A stretch of DNA of 64,000 nucleotides, from assembly GCF_001424345.1 (NCBI RefSeq), contig NZ_LMPF01000021.1, positions 106,741-170,740 of the forward strand. Reading direction: 5' to 3'. This DNA is from Burkholderia sp. Leaf177. Its GTDB lineage: Bacteria > Pseudomonadota > Gammaproteobacteria > Burkholderiales > Burkholderiaceae. The notes beneath the pieces were generated by a model. The model did not search any database. It was not told where the DNA came from and was given only the letters and a program-made list of their open reading frames with translations. Below are positions 26,325-35,033 of the stretch, one piece after another. Both the position numbers and the translations under genes were made by a program. How positions within the stretch are numbered: the stretch's first letter is position 1; the number at the start of each line of letters is the position of its first letter.

Positions 26325-27326
26325 TCACACCTTGCGGCGCTGGCTGAGCGCGTCGAGCATGACAGCGGCGAAGATGACGCCGCCCTGAATGAATTGTGTC
26401 CAGAATGGATTGACGCCGAGCAGCGACAGTCCCACGTTGATCACGCCGATCAGCACGACGCCAATGAACGTGCCGATGATCGAACCACGCCCGCCGGCAA
26501 GCGACGTGCCGCCGATCACCACGCCTGCAATCACCTGAAGCTCGAGTCCGTTTGCCGCCGAAGGCAACGCCGAGTTCAACCTTCCCGCGAGCACGATGCC
26601 CGCGATCGCCGCCGTCACGCCCGCGAGCGTGTAGGTCAGGAAAATCACGCGGCGCACGGGAATGCCCGCGAGTCGCGCGGCCTCCTTGTTGCCGCCGACC
26701 GCAAAGACCTGATGGCCGAACGTGGTCTTGCGCAACAACACATGTCCGACAATGAACACGACCAGCATCACGATCATCGGTGCCGGCAAGCCGGCCACGG
26801 TTTTCGCGCCGAATGCGGTGAACGCGTTCGGGAAGTCGAACTTGGTGCGGCCGTCGGAGATCGCGAGCGTGAGGCCGCGCGCCATTGCCATCATGGCCAG
26901 CGTGACAATGAACGGCACGAGCCTGAACCACGCCACCGAGAGCCCGTTCAACGCGCCGACGCACGCGCCCACGGCAAGCGCAACCGCGAGTCCGCCGATC
27001 CCCAGTCCGACGTTCCCCGGCACCGAACCCGCCATGACCGTCGCGGCGACCATGCCGCTCAGCGCGACCAGCGACCCGACCGACAGGTCGATCCCCGACG
27101 TGATGATCACGAACGTGCCGCCGACCGCCGCAATGCCCACCACGGAGACCTGCACCATGATGTTGGTGAGCGTGCTCGTCGCGAGGAATTCAGGCGATGC
27201 AATCGACAACACCACGCATATGAGAACGAGCGCCGCGAACAAAGGTCCGATACCGCTGCGTAACTGCCGGACAAAACGGCGCGAGAGCGCCTCCTGATCG
27301 GCCTGCTTTGCTGCTGTGGAGGTCAT
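26325..27326 (-). CDS. Ribose-type sugar ABC transporter permease
   Basis: A 333-residue RbsC-like permease with about ten hydrophobic segments. Family markers are TNIMVQVSVVGIAAVGGTFVI, ITSGIDLSVGSLVALSGM, FVVTLAMMAMARGL-like FIVTLAMMAMARGLTL, the loop LRKTTFGHQVFAVGGNKEAA before coupling helix GIPVRRV, and GAELQ-like NGLELQVIAGVVIGGTSLAGG. ATG 27326 overlaps the ATPase stop (ATGA) behind AGGAG; the open frame extends 8 codons further without better evidence. Inner membrane. Confidence 0.9.
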   Translation of the reverse strand: MTSTAAKQADQEALSRRFVRQLRSGIGPLFAALVLICVVLSIASPEFLATSTLTNIMVQVSVVGIAAVGGTFVIITSGIDLSVGSLVALSGMVAATVMAGSVPGNVGLGIGGLAVALAVGACVGALNGLSVAWFRLVPFIVTLAMMAMARGLTLAISDGRTKFDFPNAFTAFGAKTVAGLPAPMIVMLVVFIVGHVLLRKTTFGHQVFAVGGNKEAARLAGIPVRRVIFLTYTLAGVTAAIAGIVLAGRLNSALPSAANGLELQVIAGVVIGGTSLAGGRGSIIGTFIGVVLIGVINVGLSLLGVNPFWTQFIQGGVIFAAVMLDALSQRRKV

Positions 27327-28876
27327 GCGCCTACTCCTGTCGTAGCCCATTGAATCACCGTCTCGGAGTCCGCTTTATCGCGGGGAATTTCCGTGACGAT
27401 GCTGCCTCGGTACATCACCAGCACGCGGTCGGACATGCCGAGCAACTCCGGCAATTCCGAGCTGACCATGATCACCGCCGCGCCCGCGCGCGCCATCGAC
27501 ACCATGTGCGCATAGATCTCGGTCTTGGCGCCCACGTCGATACCGCGCGTGGGTTCGTCGAGCATGATCACGGCCGGTTCAGTCGCCGTGGCGCGCCCGA
27601 GGATCACCTTCTGCTGATTGCCGCCCGAAAGATTCCCCGTGATCTGCATGACCGAGGGCGAACGCACCGCGAAGCGCGTGCTGGCTTCCTGCGCGAGCTT
27701 GCGTTTCCTTGCATTGCTGGTGAATCCCCCGGTTGCAAGCGCCTTCAGGCTCGAGAGCGCGACGTTCTCTTCAATACTCGCTTCGAGCACGAGCCCTTCG
27801 AGCTTGCGGTCCTCAGCCGTATAGACGAGTCCATGGCGGATGCCATCGGTTGGCGACTTGATGCTGACCTTCTTGCCGCGTATCGAAATCTCGCCCTTGG
27901 TCACGGGCAGCGCACCGAAGATCGCCTTCAACAACTCCGTGCGTCCCGCGCCCGCAATCCCCGCGATACCCACGATCTCGCCGGCCTTAACGCTCAGGCT
28001 CGCATGCCGCACGATCGGCGGACTCGCCAGATCGCGCACCTCGAGCACGACCGGTCCATAGTCGCGCGGCTCCCACGGATAAAACGAATCGAGATTGCGC
28101 GCGACCATGGCCTGCACGAGTTCCTGCTCGGTCCACTGGTTCATCGGCCGCGAACTCACGGTTGCGCCATCGCGCATCACGACGGCCGAGTCGGCGAGCT
28201 CGAAGACCTCTTCCAGATGATGCGAGATGAAGATGATCCCCATTCCCGCCGCGCGAAGCCGCCTGACCACCGCGTACAGATTGGCGATATCGCCACGTTG
28301 CAGCGCCGCCGTGGGTTCGTCCATGACGAGAATGCGGGCGTCACGCGCAACCGCCTTCGCCACTTCCACGAGTTGGCGCTTGTTCAGAGGCAGATCGCCG
28401 AGACGCATGGACGGCGAGACGTTGTCCAGGCCGACCTGCGCCAACGCCTGACGCGCGTGTTCGTTGGCTTCGCCGCGCTTCACAAAACCGCCGCGCGACG
28501 GCATGCGCCCGAGGAACAGGTTCTCCGCGACCGTCATGTCGTTGATCAGGGAAAGCTCCTGATAGATCACGGCCACACCTGCATCGATAGCCGCGTTCGT
28601 TCCGCGCGCAAGCGGCACGCCGTTGATCTCGATACGGCCTTCGTCGGGTTCATACGCGCCCGACAACGTCTTGATCAGCGACGACTTGCCTGCGCCGTTC
28701 TCACCCACGATCGCCATGACGTGACCCGCCTGCAGCGTCAGGCTGACACCTCGCAGCGCCTTCACGCCGGGAAAACTCTTGACGATGCCCTCCATGCGCA
28801 ACAGCGGCACGTCGCGGTTTCCCGGCGCCTGTTGCAGGCCGCCGGCAAGATCGGGCGAACTCGTTTCGGCACTCAT
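27323..28876 (-). CDS. Sugar ABC transporter ATP-binding protein, two ABC domains (RbsA type)
   Basis: A 517-residue ATPase with two tandem ABC cassettes. First cassette: GENGAGKSSL Walker A, LPLNKRQLVEVAKAV signature region and ILVMDEPTAAL Walker B. Second cassette: degenerate Walker A GIAGAGRTEL, signature LSGGNQQKVILGR and VIMLDEPTRGIDVGAK. This asymmetry is normal for monosaccharide importers. It lies between the substrate-binding lipoprotein and the permease, overlapping the latter. Confidence 0.93.
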   Translation of the reverse strand: MSAETSSPDLAGGLQQAPGNRDVPLLRMEGIVKSFPGVKALRGVSLTLQAGHVMAIVGENGAGKSSLIKTLSGAYEPDEGRIEINGVPLARGTNAAIDAGVAVIYQELSLINDMTVAENLFLGRMPSRGGFVKRGEANEHARQALAQVGLDNVSPSMRLGDLPLNKRQLVEVAKAVARDARILVMDEPTAALQRGDIANLYAVVRRLRAAGMGIIFISHHLEEVFELADSAVVMRDGATVSSRPMNQWTEQELVQAMVARNLDSFYPWEPRDYGPVVLEVRDLASPPIVRHASLSVKAGEIVGIAGIAGAGRTELLKAIFGALPVTKGEISIRGKKVSIKSPTDGIRHGLVYTAEDRKLEGLVLEASIEENVALSSLKALATGGFTSNARKRKLAQEASTRFAVRSPSVMQITGNLSGGNQQKVILGRATATEPAVIMLDEPTRGIDVGAKTEIYAHMVSMARAGAAVIMVSSELPELLGMSDRVLVMYRGSIVTEIPRDKADSETVIQWATTGVGA

Positions 28877-28964
28877 GATCGGTTCTCTCTTGCAAAGGCA
28901 TGCGCTGCTTCAGACCGTCGACATCGACATCGAAGCAACGCATGCGCTCAGTCAAAAACAGCGA

Positions 28965-30074
28965 TTACTGGCTGACCTGCAGCGACCAGAGACCATATTT
29001 CTTGGTCGTATCGGAGTCGATATTCGACTTGTCGATCAACAAGGTCGGCCACGCATAGTTCGCGGGCACGTCCTTCTTCGCCGTGTAGTCCTTGATGAAA
29101 CTCAGCGCTTTCGCCGCCATTTCAATGGGGTTTTGCGAGATCGTCGCGTCCTGCTTGCCGGCGCGAATCGCGGACAACGCCTGCGCCGTGCCGTCGGCGC
29201 CGATCACCATGATGTGCTCCTTGTCGCCGAGCGGCTTGTAGCGATTGGCGTTGTCGATGGCCTTTTCCGCGCCCACGGTGTTGTCGTCGTTCGCGCCGAA
29301 GACCGCATCGATCTGCGGATACTTTTGCAGGATGTTGGTCATGGCGTTGAGCGACTTCTCCTGGTCGAACGCGCCTTCCTGCCGCGCGACGACCTTGATG
29401 TCGGGATACTTCGCGATTTCATCGGAGAAACCTTTCTCGCGGTCGGTCGCCGCCGTGGTGCCGACCAGACCGATCAGATCGACCACGTTGCCTTTGGGCG
29501 AGCCGTAACGCGTCTTCAGTTGCTCGGCGATCCACTTCGCGGCTGTCGTGCCGAGCGCCACGTTGTCCGATGCCACGAACGACGTCACCTTGCCGCCATC
29601 CGATCCCCGATCCAGCGTAAACACGGGAATGCCCATGCTGTTGGCCTTTTCGACTGCCGGGATGATCGCCTTCGAGTCGATAGGATTGAGCACCAGCGCG
29701 GTCACGCCCTGGCTCAGCAGGTTGATGGCGTCGTTGACCTGCTGTTGTGCGTCGCCGTTTGCGTTTGTCTGGACCAGATCGAAGCCCTGATCCTTGGCGC
29801 CCTTTTCAACGCCGAGTTTCAAGCCGACGAAGAAGGCGTTGTTCAGCGTGGATACCGAAAAGCCGATCTTGGTTTTTCCGCCCGACGCCGATGCCGCCGG
29901 CGCAGCGCTTGCCACGGCGGCAGGGCTTGCGGCGGCATCGCTCGCGGCGGTGGTCGTTGATGGCGATTCGCTCTTCGAACAGCCGGAAAGCGCGGCTGCC
30001 GCGCACAAGACCGCTGTTCCAGTACGTGCGCCGAGCTTGCTCCATGCGTCAAATCTTCCTGAATTCCAGGCCAT
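28965..30074 (-). CDS. Periplasmic sugar-binding lipoprotein of the ABC transporter
   Basis: A 369-residue RbsB-family binding protein. The signal has a lipobox (AAALSGC), followed by a low-complexity Ser/Thr/Ala linker to about residue 65. The binding fold starts KIGFSVSTLNNAFFVGLKLG, with ALVLNPIDSKAIIPAVEKAN, VFTLDRGSDGG and VFGANDDNTVGAEKAI. ATG 30074 is chosen since GGAG precedes it at the right distance; an ATG four codons upstream overlaps that site. The operon enzymes suggest a 5-modified pentose as ligand, which is inference. Confidence 0.88.
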   Translation of the reverse strand: MAWNSGRFDAWSKLGARTGTAVLCAAAALSGCSKSESPSTTTAASDAAASPAAVASAAPAASASGGKTKIGFSVSTLNNAFFVGLKLGVEKGAKDQGFDLVQTNANGDAQQQVNDAINLLSQGVTALVLNPIDSKAIIPAVEKANSMGIPVFTLDRGSDGGKVTSFVASDNVALGTTAAKWIAEQLKTRYGSPKGNVVDLIGLVGTTAATDREKGFSDEIAKYPDIKVVARQEGAFDQEKSLNAMTNILQKYPQIDAVFGANDDNTVGAEKAIDNANRYKPLGDKEHIMVIGADGTAQALSAIRAGKQDATISQNPIEMAAKALSFIKDYTAKKDVPANYAWPTLLIDKSNIDSDTTKKYGLWSLQVSQ

Positions 30075-30150
30075 GACTGTCTCCATTTTTCAAGTTATAA
30101 AGGCGGTTCTGTTGCGAGCTGCGGGTACGGCATTTGAAACGGATTATTGC

Positions 30151-30813
30151 TCAGTGATTCTCTTTATTTCGGGGTCCGTAGTTTTTGAATTTCTCCACGA
30201 CCTCGTCCATCTGTTCATCCGACAAAACCGGCGGCGTTCCCAACTGGCATGCAAGCAAATATTGCTTTGCGAGAACCTCGACCTCGTGCGCGAGCCACAA
30301 CGCGCGCGCCAGATTCGGCCCGAGCGCGATCACGCCGTGATGCGCCAGCAGACATGCCGTGCGATCCTTCAGCGCGTGCATCGCGAAATTGGATAGTTCC
30401 TTGCTGCCGAAGGTTGCATATGGCGCGCACCGGATCGAATTGCCGCCTGCAGCCGCGACCATGTAGTGATGCGCGGGGATATCGCGGGAATGGATGGCGA
30501 GCGCCGTGGCCGCGGTCGAATGCGTGTGAACCACCGCGCCAATCTCGGGTCGCGCTTTCAATATGTCGCGATGAATCCGCCATTCCGACGAAGGCCGCGA
30601 CTCCCCGAACAACGGCGACGCGGCATCTATATTCATGGGCAGGAAAACGATCGAAGCCGGGTCCAGCTGTGCGGCAGGAATGCCGCTCGGCGTGACCAGA
30701 AAACCGTCGTTAAAGCGTGCGCTCACATTGCCCGACGTGCCCTGGTTGATGCCGAGCCGCTCCATCTCGCGCGCTGTTTCCACAATGCCGGTGCGCAGCG
30801 CCGCTTCGGTCAT
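30151..30813 (-). CDS. Class II aldolase, fuculose-phosphate aldolase type (candidate Ald2 of the DHAP shunt)
   Basis: A 220-residue zinc aldolase. GINQGTSGNVSAR binds phosphate; EWRIHRDIL contains the catalytic Glu; VVHTHS and LLAHHGVIALG supply the zinc His residues. With MtnK and MtnA it would cleave 5-methylthioribulose-1-phosphate or 5-deoxyribulose-1-phosphate to dihydroxyacetone phosphate and an aldehyde, the reaction described for Ald2 in Rhodospirillum and some E. coli. It begins by ATGA overlap with mtnA. A fuculose- or rhamnulose-phosphate role is possible but less fitting here. Confidence 0.82.
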   Translation of the reverse strand: MTEAALRTGIVETAREMERLGINQGTSGNVSARFNDGFLVTPSGIPAAQLDPASIVFLPMNIDAASPLFGESRPSSEWRIHRDILKARPEIGAVVHTHSTAATALAIHSRDIPAHHYMVAAAGGNSIRCAPYATFGSKELSNFAMHALKDRTACLLAHHGVIALGPNLARALWLAHEVEVLAKQYLLACQLGTPPVLSDEQMDEVVEKFKNYGPRNKENH

Positions 30814-31889
30814 GCTGCATCCCCTTCCATGGCAAACAGCGCGGCGAGGTTGCTATTGAAGGGCTTTTGCACGATGCCGCGCTCCGTGATGAAACCGGTC
30901 ACGAGGTGGTTGGGCGTGACATCGAAGGCGGGATTGCGGACCTTCATGTTCTCCGGCGCCACCCGCTCACCGTACAGATGCGTGATTTCACTGTCGTGAC
31001 GCTCTTCAATGACAATGTCGCGGCCAGTCGCCGTGTGAAGATCGAGCGTGGACGAGGGACAGGCCACATAGAACGGAATGTTGAAATGACGCGCGACGAT
31101 CGCAAGTCCAAGCGTGCCGATCTTGTTCGCGAAGTCGCCATTGGCCGCCACCCGGTCGGTGCCGACGATCACCACGTCCACGAGTTCTTGCGCCATGATC
31201 GACGCCGCCATGCTGTCGGTGATCAGGGTTACATCGACGCCCGCTTGCTGAAGCTCGTAAGCGGTCAGGCGCGCGCCTTGCAGGAGCGGCCGGGTTTCGT
31301 CGGCATAGACGCGGAACTGCAGGCCAGCGCCATGCGCCTTGTAAATCGGCGCGGTCGCCGTGCCAAGACCGGTGGTTGCAAGCGCGCCCGCATTGCAATG
31401 CGTGAGCACGCCGCAGCCCTCTGTAATCAGCGGCAAACCATGTTCGCCAATGCCATCGCACAAAGCCTGGTCTTCGGCGTGGATCGCGGTGGCCTCTGCA
31501 ATCAACGCGCCCAGAAGCGCTGAAGATTCAATTGCATCCGATGCCTGCGCGGCGTGCAACATGCGCTTCAGACTCCAGCTCAGGTTGACCGCGGTTGGAC
31601 GCGCGCTGTCGATATAAGCGGCTTGTTTCGCGAGTTCGGCGCGGAACGCCTGTATGGGCAGATGAACGGACGCGCGCATTGCGACGCATAAGCCGTAGGC
31701 CGCGGCCACGCCGATTGCAGGCGCGCCGCGAACCCGCAGTTCATGGATAGCACGCCAGACCTGCTCGCCCGTGGTCACTTTTTCGATGACGGTTTCGCGA
31801 GGCAAACGGGTCTGATCGAGGATCGACAGGCTGTCGTTTTCCCACGTAATGGTCGCTGGAAGACTCGAAAACAGCGGCGCCGAGATCAT
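30810..31889 (-). CDS. mtnA: S-methyl-5-thioribose-1-phosphate isomerase
   Basis: A 359-residue aldose-ketose isomerase. RVRGAPAIGVAAAYGL is the substrate loop; THCNAGALATTGLGTA has the catalytic Cys (near 165) and VIVGTDRVAANGDFANKIGT the catalytic Asp (near 245). Converts methylthioribose-1-phosphate (or 5-deoxyribose-1-phosphate) to the ribulose form. No downstream Met-salvage genes (mtnB, mtnC, mtnD) are present in the window; the aldolase gene follows instead, with a 4-base overlap. Thirteen bases separate it from mtnK. Confidence 0.9.
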   Translation of the reverse strand: MISAPLFSSLPATITWENDSLSILDQTRLPRETVIEKVTTGEQVWRAIHELRVRGAPAIGVAAAYGLCVAMRASVHLPIQAFRAELAKQAAYIDSARPTAVNLSWSLKRMLHAAQASDAIESSALLGALIAEATAIHAEDQALCDGIGEHGLPLITEGCGVLTHCNAGALATTGLGTATAPIYKAHGAGLQFRVYADETRPLLQGARLTAYELQQAGVDVTLITDSMAASIMAQELVDVVIVGTDRVAANGDFANKIGTLGLAIVARHFNIPFYVACPSSTLDLHTATGRDIVIEERHDSEITHLYGERVAPENMKVRNPAFDVTPNHLVTGFITERGIVQKPFNSNLAALFAMEGDAA

Positions 31890-31902
31890 GCGTGCTCCGG
31901 TA

Positions 31903-33174
31903 TTAATGATTGTTGGAATGGTTGGCGCGCTGGAGCGTTTCTGCCAGTCGGACCACGTGTTCGATATCGGTCAGGGATTGCCTCTGAACCAGCAGCGTCT
32001 CCGCGCATTGCAGACACCGGACTTCAATCTCCGCGCGCGCCGTGTCGTCGGTAATGTGCGTGATCTCCGCGACCTTCGCCATACCCACGATCCGGCGGAT
32101 CATCTTGCAGCCGGCGAAACCGAGGGTATCGGCGAGAAGGCGCTGCATGAAACGCGCCTTGAAAGCGTCGGCGCATTGGCGATCGGGATCATCGCCAATA
32201 AAAGCGGTCTTGCTGCGGCCTTCGTGTTCGCGCCAGAGCTTCTGGAACTTGGCGGCGAATTCCGTCCAGATTGTGCCGACCTGTTCCAGCAGCCATGCCT
32301 GATACGCTTCGGGCCGGCCGTCGTTGAGCCGGCCATGCCAATCGCGTGAGAAATAGGCCAGCAAAAGATTGGCGAGCACCGCGCCTATATCGAACGCCAT
32401 GGGGCCATAGAACGAGAATTCCGGATCGATCACATAGGTCTCGTCCGCGTTGACCATGATCGACCCCGTATGCAGGTCGCCATGCAGCAAGGTCTCGGCG
32501 TGATTCATGAACGCCCATTTCATCTCGGCGGCGGCGACCCGCAGTTCAAGCGTCTGCCTGAGGCGTTCCAGTGCGGACCTCGGCAACTTCGGGCTATAGA
32601 CATTCGATGAATGCTCTTCGAACGGATAGGTAAAAACCAGATCCTCGGTGATCCGGCACAACTCACTGTTCACGGCGGCGCTCATCGCCTTTTTCTTGAT
32701 GTCAGCTGCAAGAAACAGGTCCGATCCGAAAAACAGCGTGTTGGCGAGGTACGTGGAAAGATGATCCGCGAGCTTCGGATACACAACGCCATCCATCAGC
32801 CCTTGCCGCAAGATCCGGTGATTCGCAAGCCGCTGCATCACCATCAGGAAGAGCTGGCTGTCCGCGTGATACACCGTCGGCACATGCTGCGGGCACAGCG
32901 ACCCAAAGCGCCTGAGCGCGGCCACTTCGCGTTCCATGCGTTCGCGTCCGAGCGGCCACGTCTTGCCTACCAGCCGCAAAAACGGCGGCGCCTGTTTCAC
33001 CACCACGCTTTTTTCGGCCGCCCGCGCATTGCTTGCAAAGTAGACGTAGTTCAGGTTGCCGTCGCCTACTTCCGCGATCTCGAGTTCCGCCGGCTCGCCC
33101 AACAAGGCATACACCGCAGGAATGCCCTGAAGGTAAGCGGTCAATTCGGAAGCATTCAACGCTTCGAATTCCAT
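31903..33174 (-). CDS. mtnK: S-methyl-5-thioribose kinase
   Basis: A 423-residue kinase of the aminoglycoside-phosphotransferase fold. EVGDGNLNYVYFA is the nucleotide loop, VVVKQAPPFLRLVG holds the ATP-binding Lys, LLHGDLHTGSIMVN is the catalytic loop with Asp, and YVIDPEFSFYGPMAFDIGA is the DxE metal motif typical of MtnK. Phosphorylates C1 of methylthioribose or 5-deoxyribose. GGAGGAG lies 6 bases before ATG 33174. First enzyme gene after the regulator. Confidence 0.9.
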   Translation of the reverse strand: MEFEALNASELTAYLQGIPAVYALLGEPAELEIAEVGDGNLNYVYFASNARAAEKSVVVKQAPPFLRLVGKTWPLGRERMEREVAALRRFGSLCPQHVPTVYHADSQLFLMVMQRLANHRILRQGLMDGVVYPKLADHLSTYLANTLFFGSDLFLAADIKKKAMSAAVNSELCRITEDLVFTYPFEEHSSNVYSPKLPRSALERLRQTLELRVAAAEMKWAFMNHAETLLHGDLHTGSIMVNADETYVIDPEFSFYGPMAFDIGAVLANLLLAYFSRDWHGRLNDGRPEAYQAWLLEQVGTIWTEFAAKFQKLWREHEGRSKTAFIGDDPDRQCADAFKARFMQRLLADTLGFAGCKMIRRIVGMAKVAEITHITDDTARAEIEVRCLQCAETLLVQRQSLTDIEHVVRLAETLQRANHSNNH

Positions 33175-33211
33175 GATGTCTCCTCCGTGTCTCCTGTCTC
33201 ACGCGTGCGTC

Positions 33212-33931
33212 TTAGTGACGTTTGCGGACCAGGTCGAACTTGAAGATGCTCGTGTTGTAGTAGTCGTTGCTATAGCAAAGCGGGTCGCCGCTCTGGTCGA
33301 AGTCGACTTCGTCCAGTAGCAGAAACAGGCCGAAACCATCGCCGAGTTCAGGCAGGTCGCGCGGCGTGAGGATGGTCGGCTGCACAGACGTATGCGTATG
33401 CGACAACCTGCGTCCCGTTCGGCCGAGCATGGCAAAGAGCGATTCGCCGAGATCGTTGCCGACAGCATCGAAGACTTCCTTCGGAACGATATCGATGCAA
33501 TATGCCGCAATTGCGTCGTCGGCACGTCGCACGCGTTCAATGCGCACGCACGGGTCCCCTACTTTCAACGCCAGCTTCTCCGCCAGACTTTCCGACGCCG
33601 GGATATTCTCGATCTGCAACCTGCTCGTGGACGGCACGGCGCCAACGCTTTTGATCATGTCGGTCACGGACATCAGATCATCGAGACCGCCCTTCAGTTT
33701 CAACGAAATTTGTCTGATGAACGTGCCGCGACCCTGTACCCGTGATAGCAATCCATGCGAGATCATTTGCGCCACGGCTTCGCGCAAACTCGACCGTCCG
33801 ACGCCCAGCAACTCGCACAACTCGATCTCAGTCGGAATCTGGTCCCCTGGCTTAAGGCCTTTTTCGCGAATCATGGCCAGCAGGGAATCCTGGATCTTGT
33901 CACTCATCGATTGTTCGACGCTCAAACGCAT
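33212..33931 (-). CDS. GntR/HutC-family transcriptional regulator of the pentose operon
   Basis: A 239-residue regulator. The winged helix is LKPGDQIPTEIELCELLGVG followed by SSLREAVAQMISHGLLSRVQ and GRGTFI; residues from about 90 on form a UTRA-like ligand domain with NIPASESLAEKLALKVGDP, IERVRRADDAIAAY and SNDYYNTSIFKFDLVR. It is the promoter-proximal gene of the nine-gene operon and sits 31 bases after a perfect palindrome, so it likely represses its own operon and is released by a phosphorylated or free pentose. Confidence 0.85.
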   Translation of the reverse strand: MRLSVEQSMSDKIQDSLLAMIREKGLKPGDQIPTEIELCELLGVGRSSLREAVAQMISHGLLSRVQGRGTFIRQISLKLKGGLDDLMSVTDMIKSVGAVPSTSRLQIENIPASESLAEKLALKVGDPCVRIERVRRADDAIAAYCIDIVPKEVFDAVGNDLGESLFAMLGRTGRRLSHTHTSVQPTILTPRDLPELGDGFGLFLLLDEVDFDQSGDPLCYSNDYYNTSIFKFDLVRKRH

Positions 33932-33962
33932 GGAAGCTTTCTCTCAAACTTTTTTGCAATAT

Positions 33963-33980
33963 ACATCAGACGTCTGATGT
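33963..33980 (-). promoter_or_regulatory. Perfect 18-bp palindrome, candidate GntR operator and promoter
   Basis: ACATCAGACGTCTGATGT equals its own reverse complement. On the transcribed strand it is followed at once by TATATTG, a good -10 box, about 30 bases before the regulator ATG, so a bound repressor would cover the promoter. Confidence 0.75.
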
Positions 33981-34027
33981 TTTATTTGGGATTTACCCTG
34001 ATTTCGAGATATCTAAATGGCCCGAAA

Positions 34028-34933
34028 TCAACTGTCCACCCAGGTTTCCGTCTTTACGAATTCGATGAACACGCGCAGCGGCGCAGGCAAATGCCTACGT
34101 CCCGGGTAGTACAGGAACGGCCCGGAAAACGCCTGCCACCACGGCTGCAGGATCGGCTCCAGCGCGCCGTTTTCCAGATGCGGGCGCAGCATGTCTTCGA
34201 AGAGATGGATCACACCCACGCCCGCCACGGCGCTACTGATCGCGAGGTCCACGGCTGCGCCCGGTCTCACCAGGAGCGGCCCCGGCGGATCGAGCCGAAC
34301 CAGCTCGCCGTCGCGCTCGAAGTTCCACGTTGGCATGGCGCCGCCGGCAAACTGGCCGCGCAGGCACGCATGAGAAAGCAACTCGCGCGGGTGTGAGGGG
34401 CGGCCGTGAACATCGAGATAATCGGGCGCCGCGGCGGTCGCAAAGCGCTGCACGCGCGGACCGATCGGAATGGCGATCATGTCCTGCTCCAGGCGCTCGT
34501 CGTAGCGAATGCCGGCGTCGCAACCAATCGACAGCACGTCGACAAAACCATCCTCCACCACGACTTCCACGCGGATATCCGGATACGCCTTCAAAAACGG
34601 CGCGATGATAGTGGGCAGCACGATTCGCGCGGCGCTCGACGGCACGTTCAGCTTGAGCGTGCCCGTGGGTTTGTCGCGGAAGCCGTTCAGCACGTCCAGC
34701 GCCGCTTCCATCTCGCTGAACAACGGCGACAACTTTTCGATGAGCCTTTCTCCCGCCTCGGTCGGCGCAACGCTGCGCGTAGTCCGGTTGAGCAGACGCA
34801 AGCCTAGTTTGGACTCGAGCCGCCGGACGGCAATGCTGAGGCTCGACGCCGACACGCCGCTGACGCGCGCGGCGTCGCGAAAGCCGCCAGCGCGCGCCAC
34901 CGATACAAACGCCGCGAGATCATTAAATTCCAT
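34028..34933 (-). CDS. LysR-family transcriptional regulator
   Basis: A 301-residue LTTR. The N-terminal helix-turn-helix is FRDAARVSGVSASSLSIAVRRLESKLGLRLLNRTTRSVAPTEAG-like (residues 18-60, shown here in family order), then a linker helix and effector domain starting GTLKLNVPSSAARIVLP. It is transcribed away from the aldo/keto reductase gene with 100 bases between starts, the classical arrangement for an activator of its neighbour. Confidence 0.88.
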   Translation of the reverse strand: MEFNDLAAFVSVARAGGFRDAARVSGVSASSLSIAVRRLESKLGLRLLNRTTRSVAPTEAGERLIEKLSPLFSEMEAALDVLNGFRDKPTGTLKLNVPSSAARIVLPTIIAPFLKAYPDIRVEVVVEDGFVDVLSIGCDAGIRYDERLEQDMIAIPIGPRVQRFATAAAPDYLDVHGRPSHPRELLSHACLRGQFAGGAMPTWNFERDGELVRLDPPGPLLVRPGAAVDLAISSAVAGVGVIHLFEDMLRPHLENGALEPILQPWWQAFSGPFLYYPGRRHLPAPLRVFIEFVKTETWVDS

Positions 34934-34951
34934 GGGTATTGTTCAAAATAG

Positions 34952-34966
34952 TGCACGACCCGTGCA
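34952..34966. promoter_or_regulatory. Dyad in the LysR/aldo-keto reductase divergent promoter
   Basis: TGCACG-N3-CGTGCA, a perfect interrupted palindrome 19 bases upstream of the LysR start and 68 before the reductase start. Candidate LysR binding site by position and symmetry. Confidence 0.5.
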
Positions 34967-35033
34967 ATCTAGACCCGATTATCGAACAACGCAATCCGTC
35001 TCATACTGCGTGCAACCTTCTACGGAGAACATC

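Noticed and set aside
27308..28975. 555-residue plus-strand frame opposite the ABC ATPase
   Set aside because: The minus strand has two ABC cassettes with Walker and signature motifs; the plus frame has no domain.
30151..30813. Aldolase as L-fuculose- or rhamnulose-phosphate aldolase of a deoxyhexose pathway
   Set aside because: Motifs allow it, but the neighbouring kinase and isomerase are MtnK and MtnA types and no fucose or rhamnose isomerase is present; the DHAP shunt fits better.
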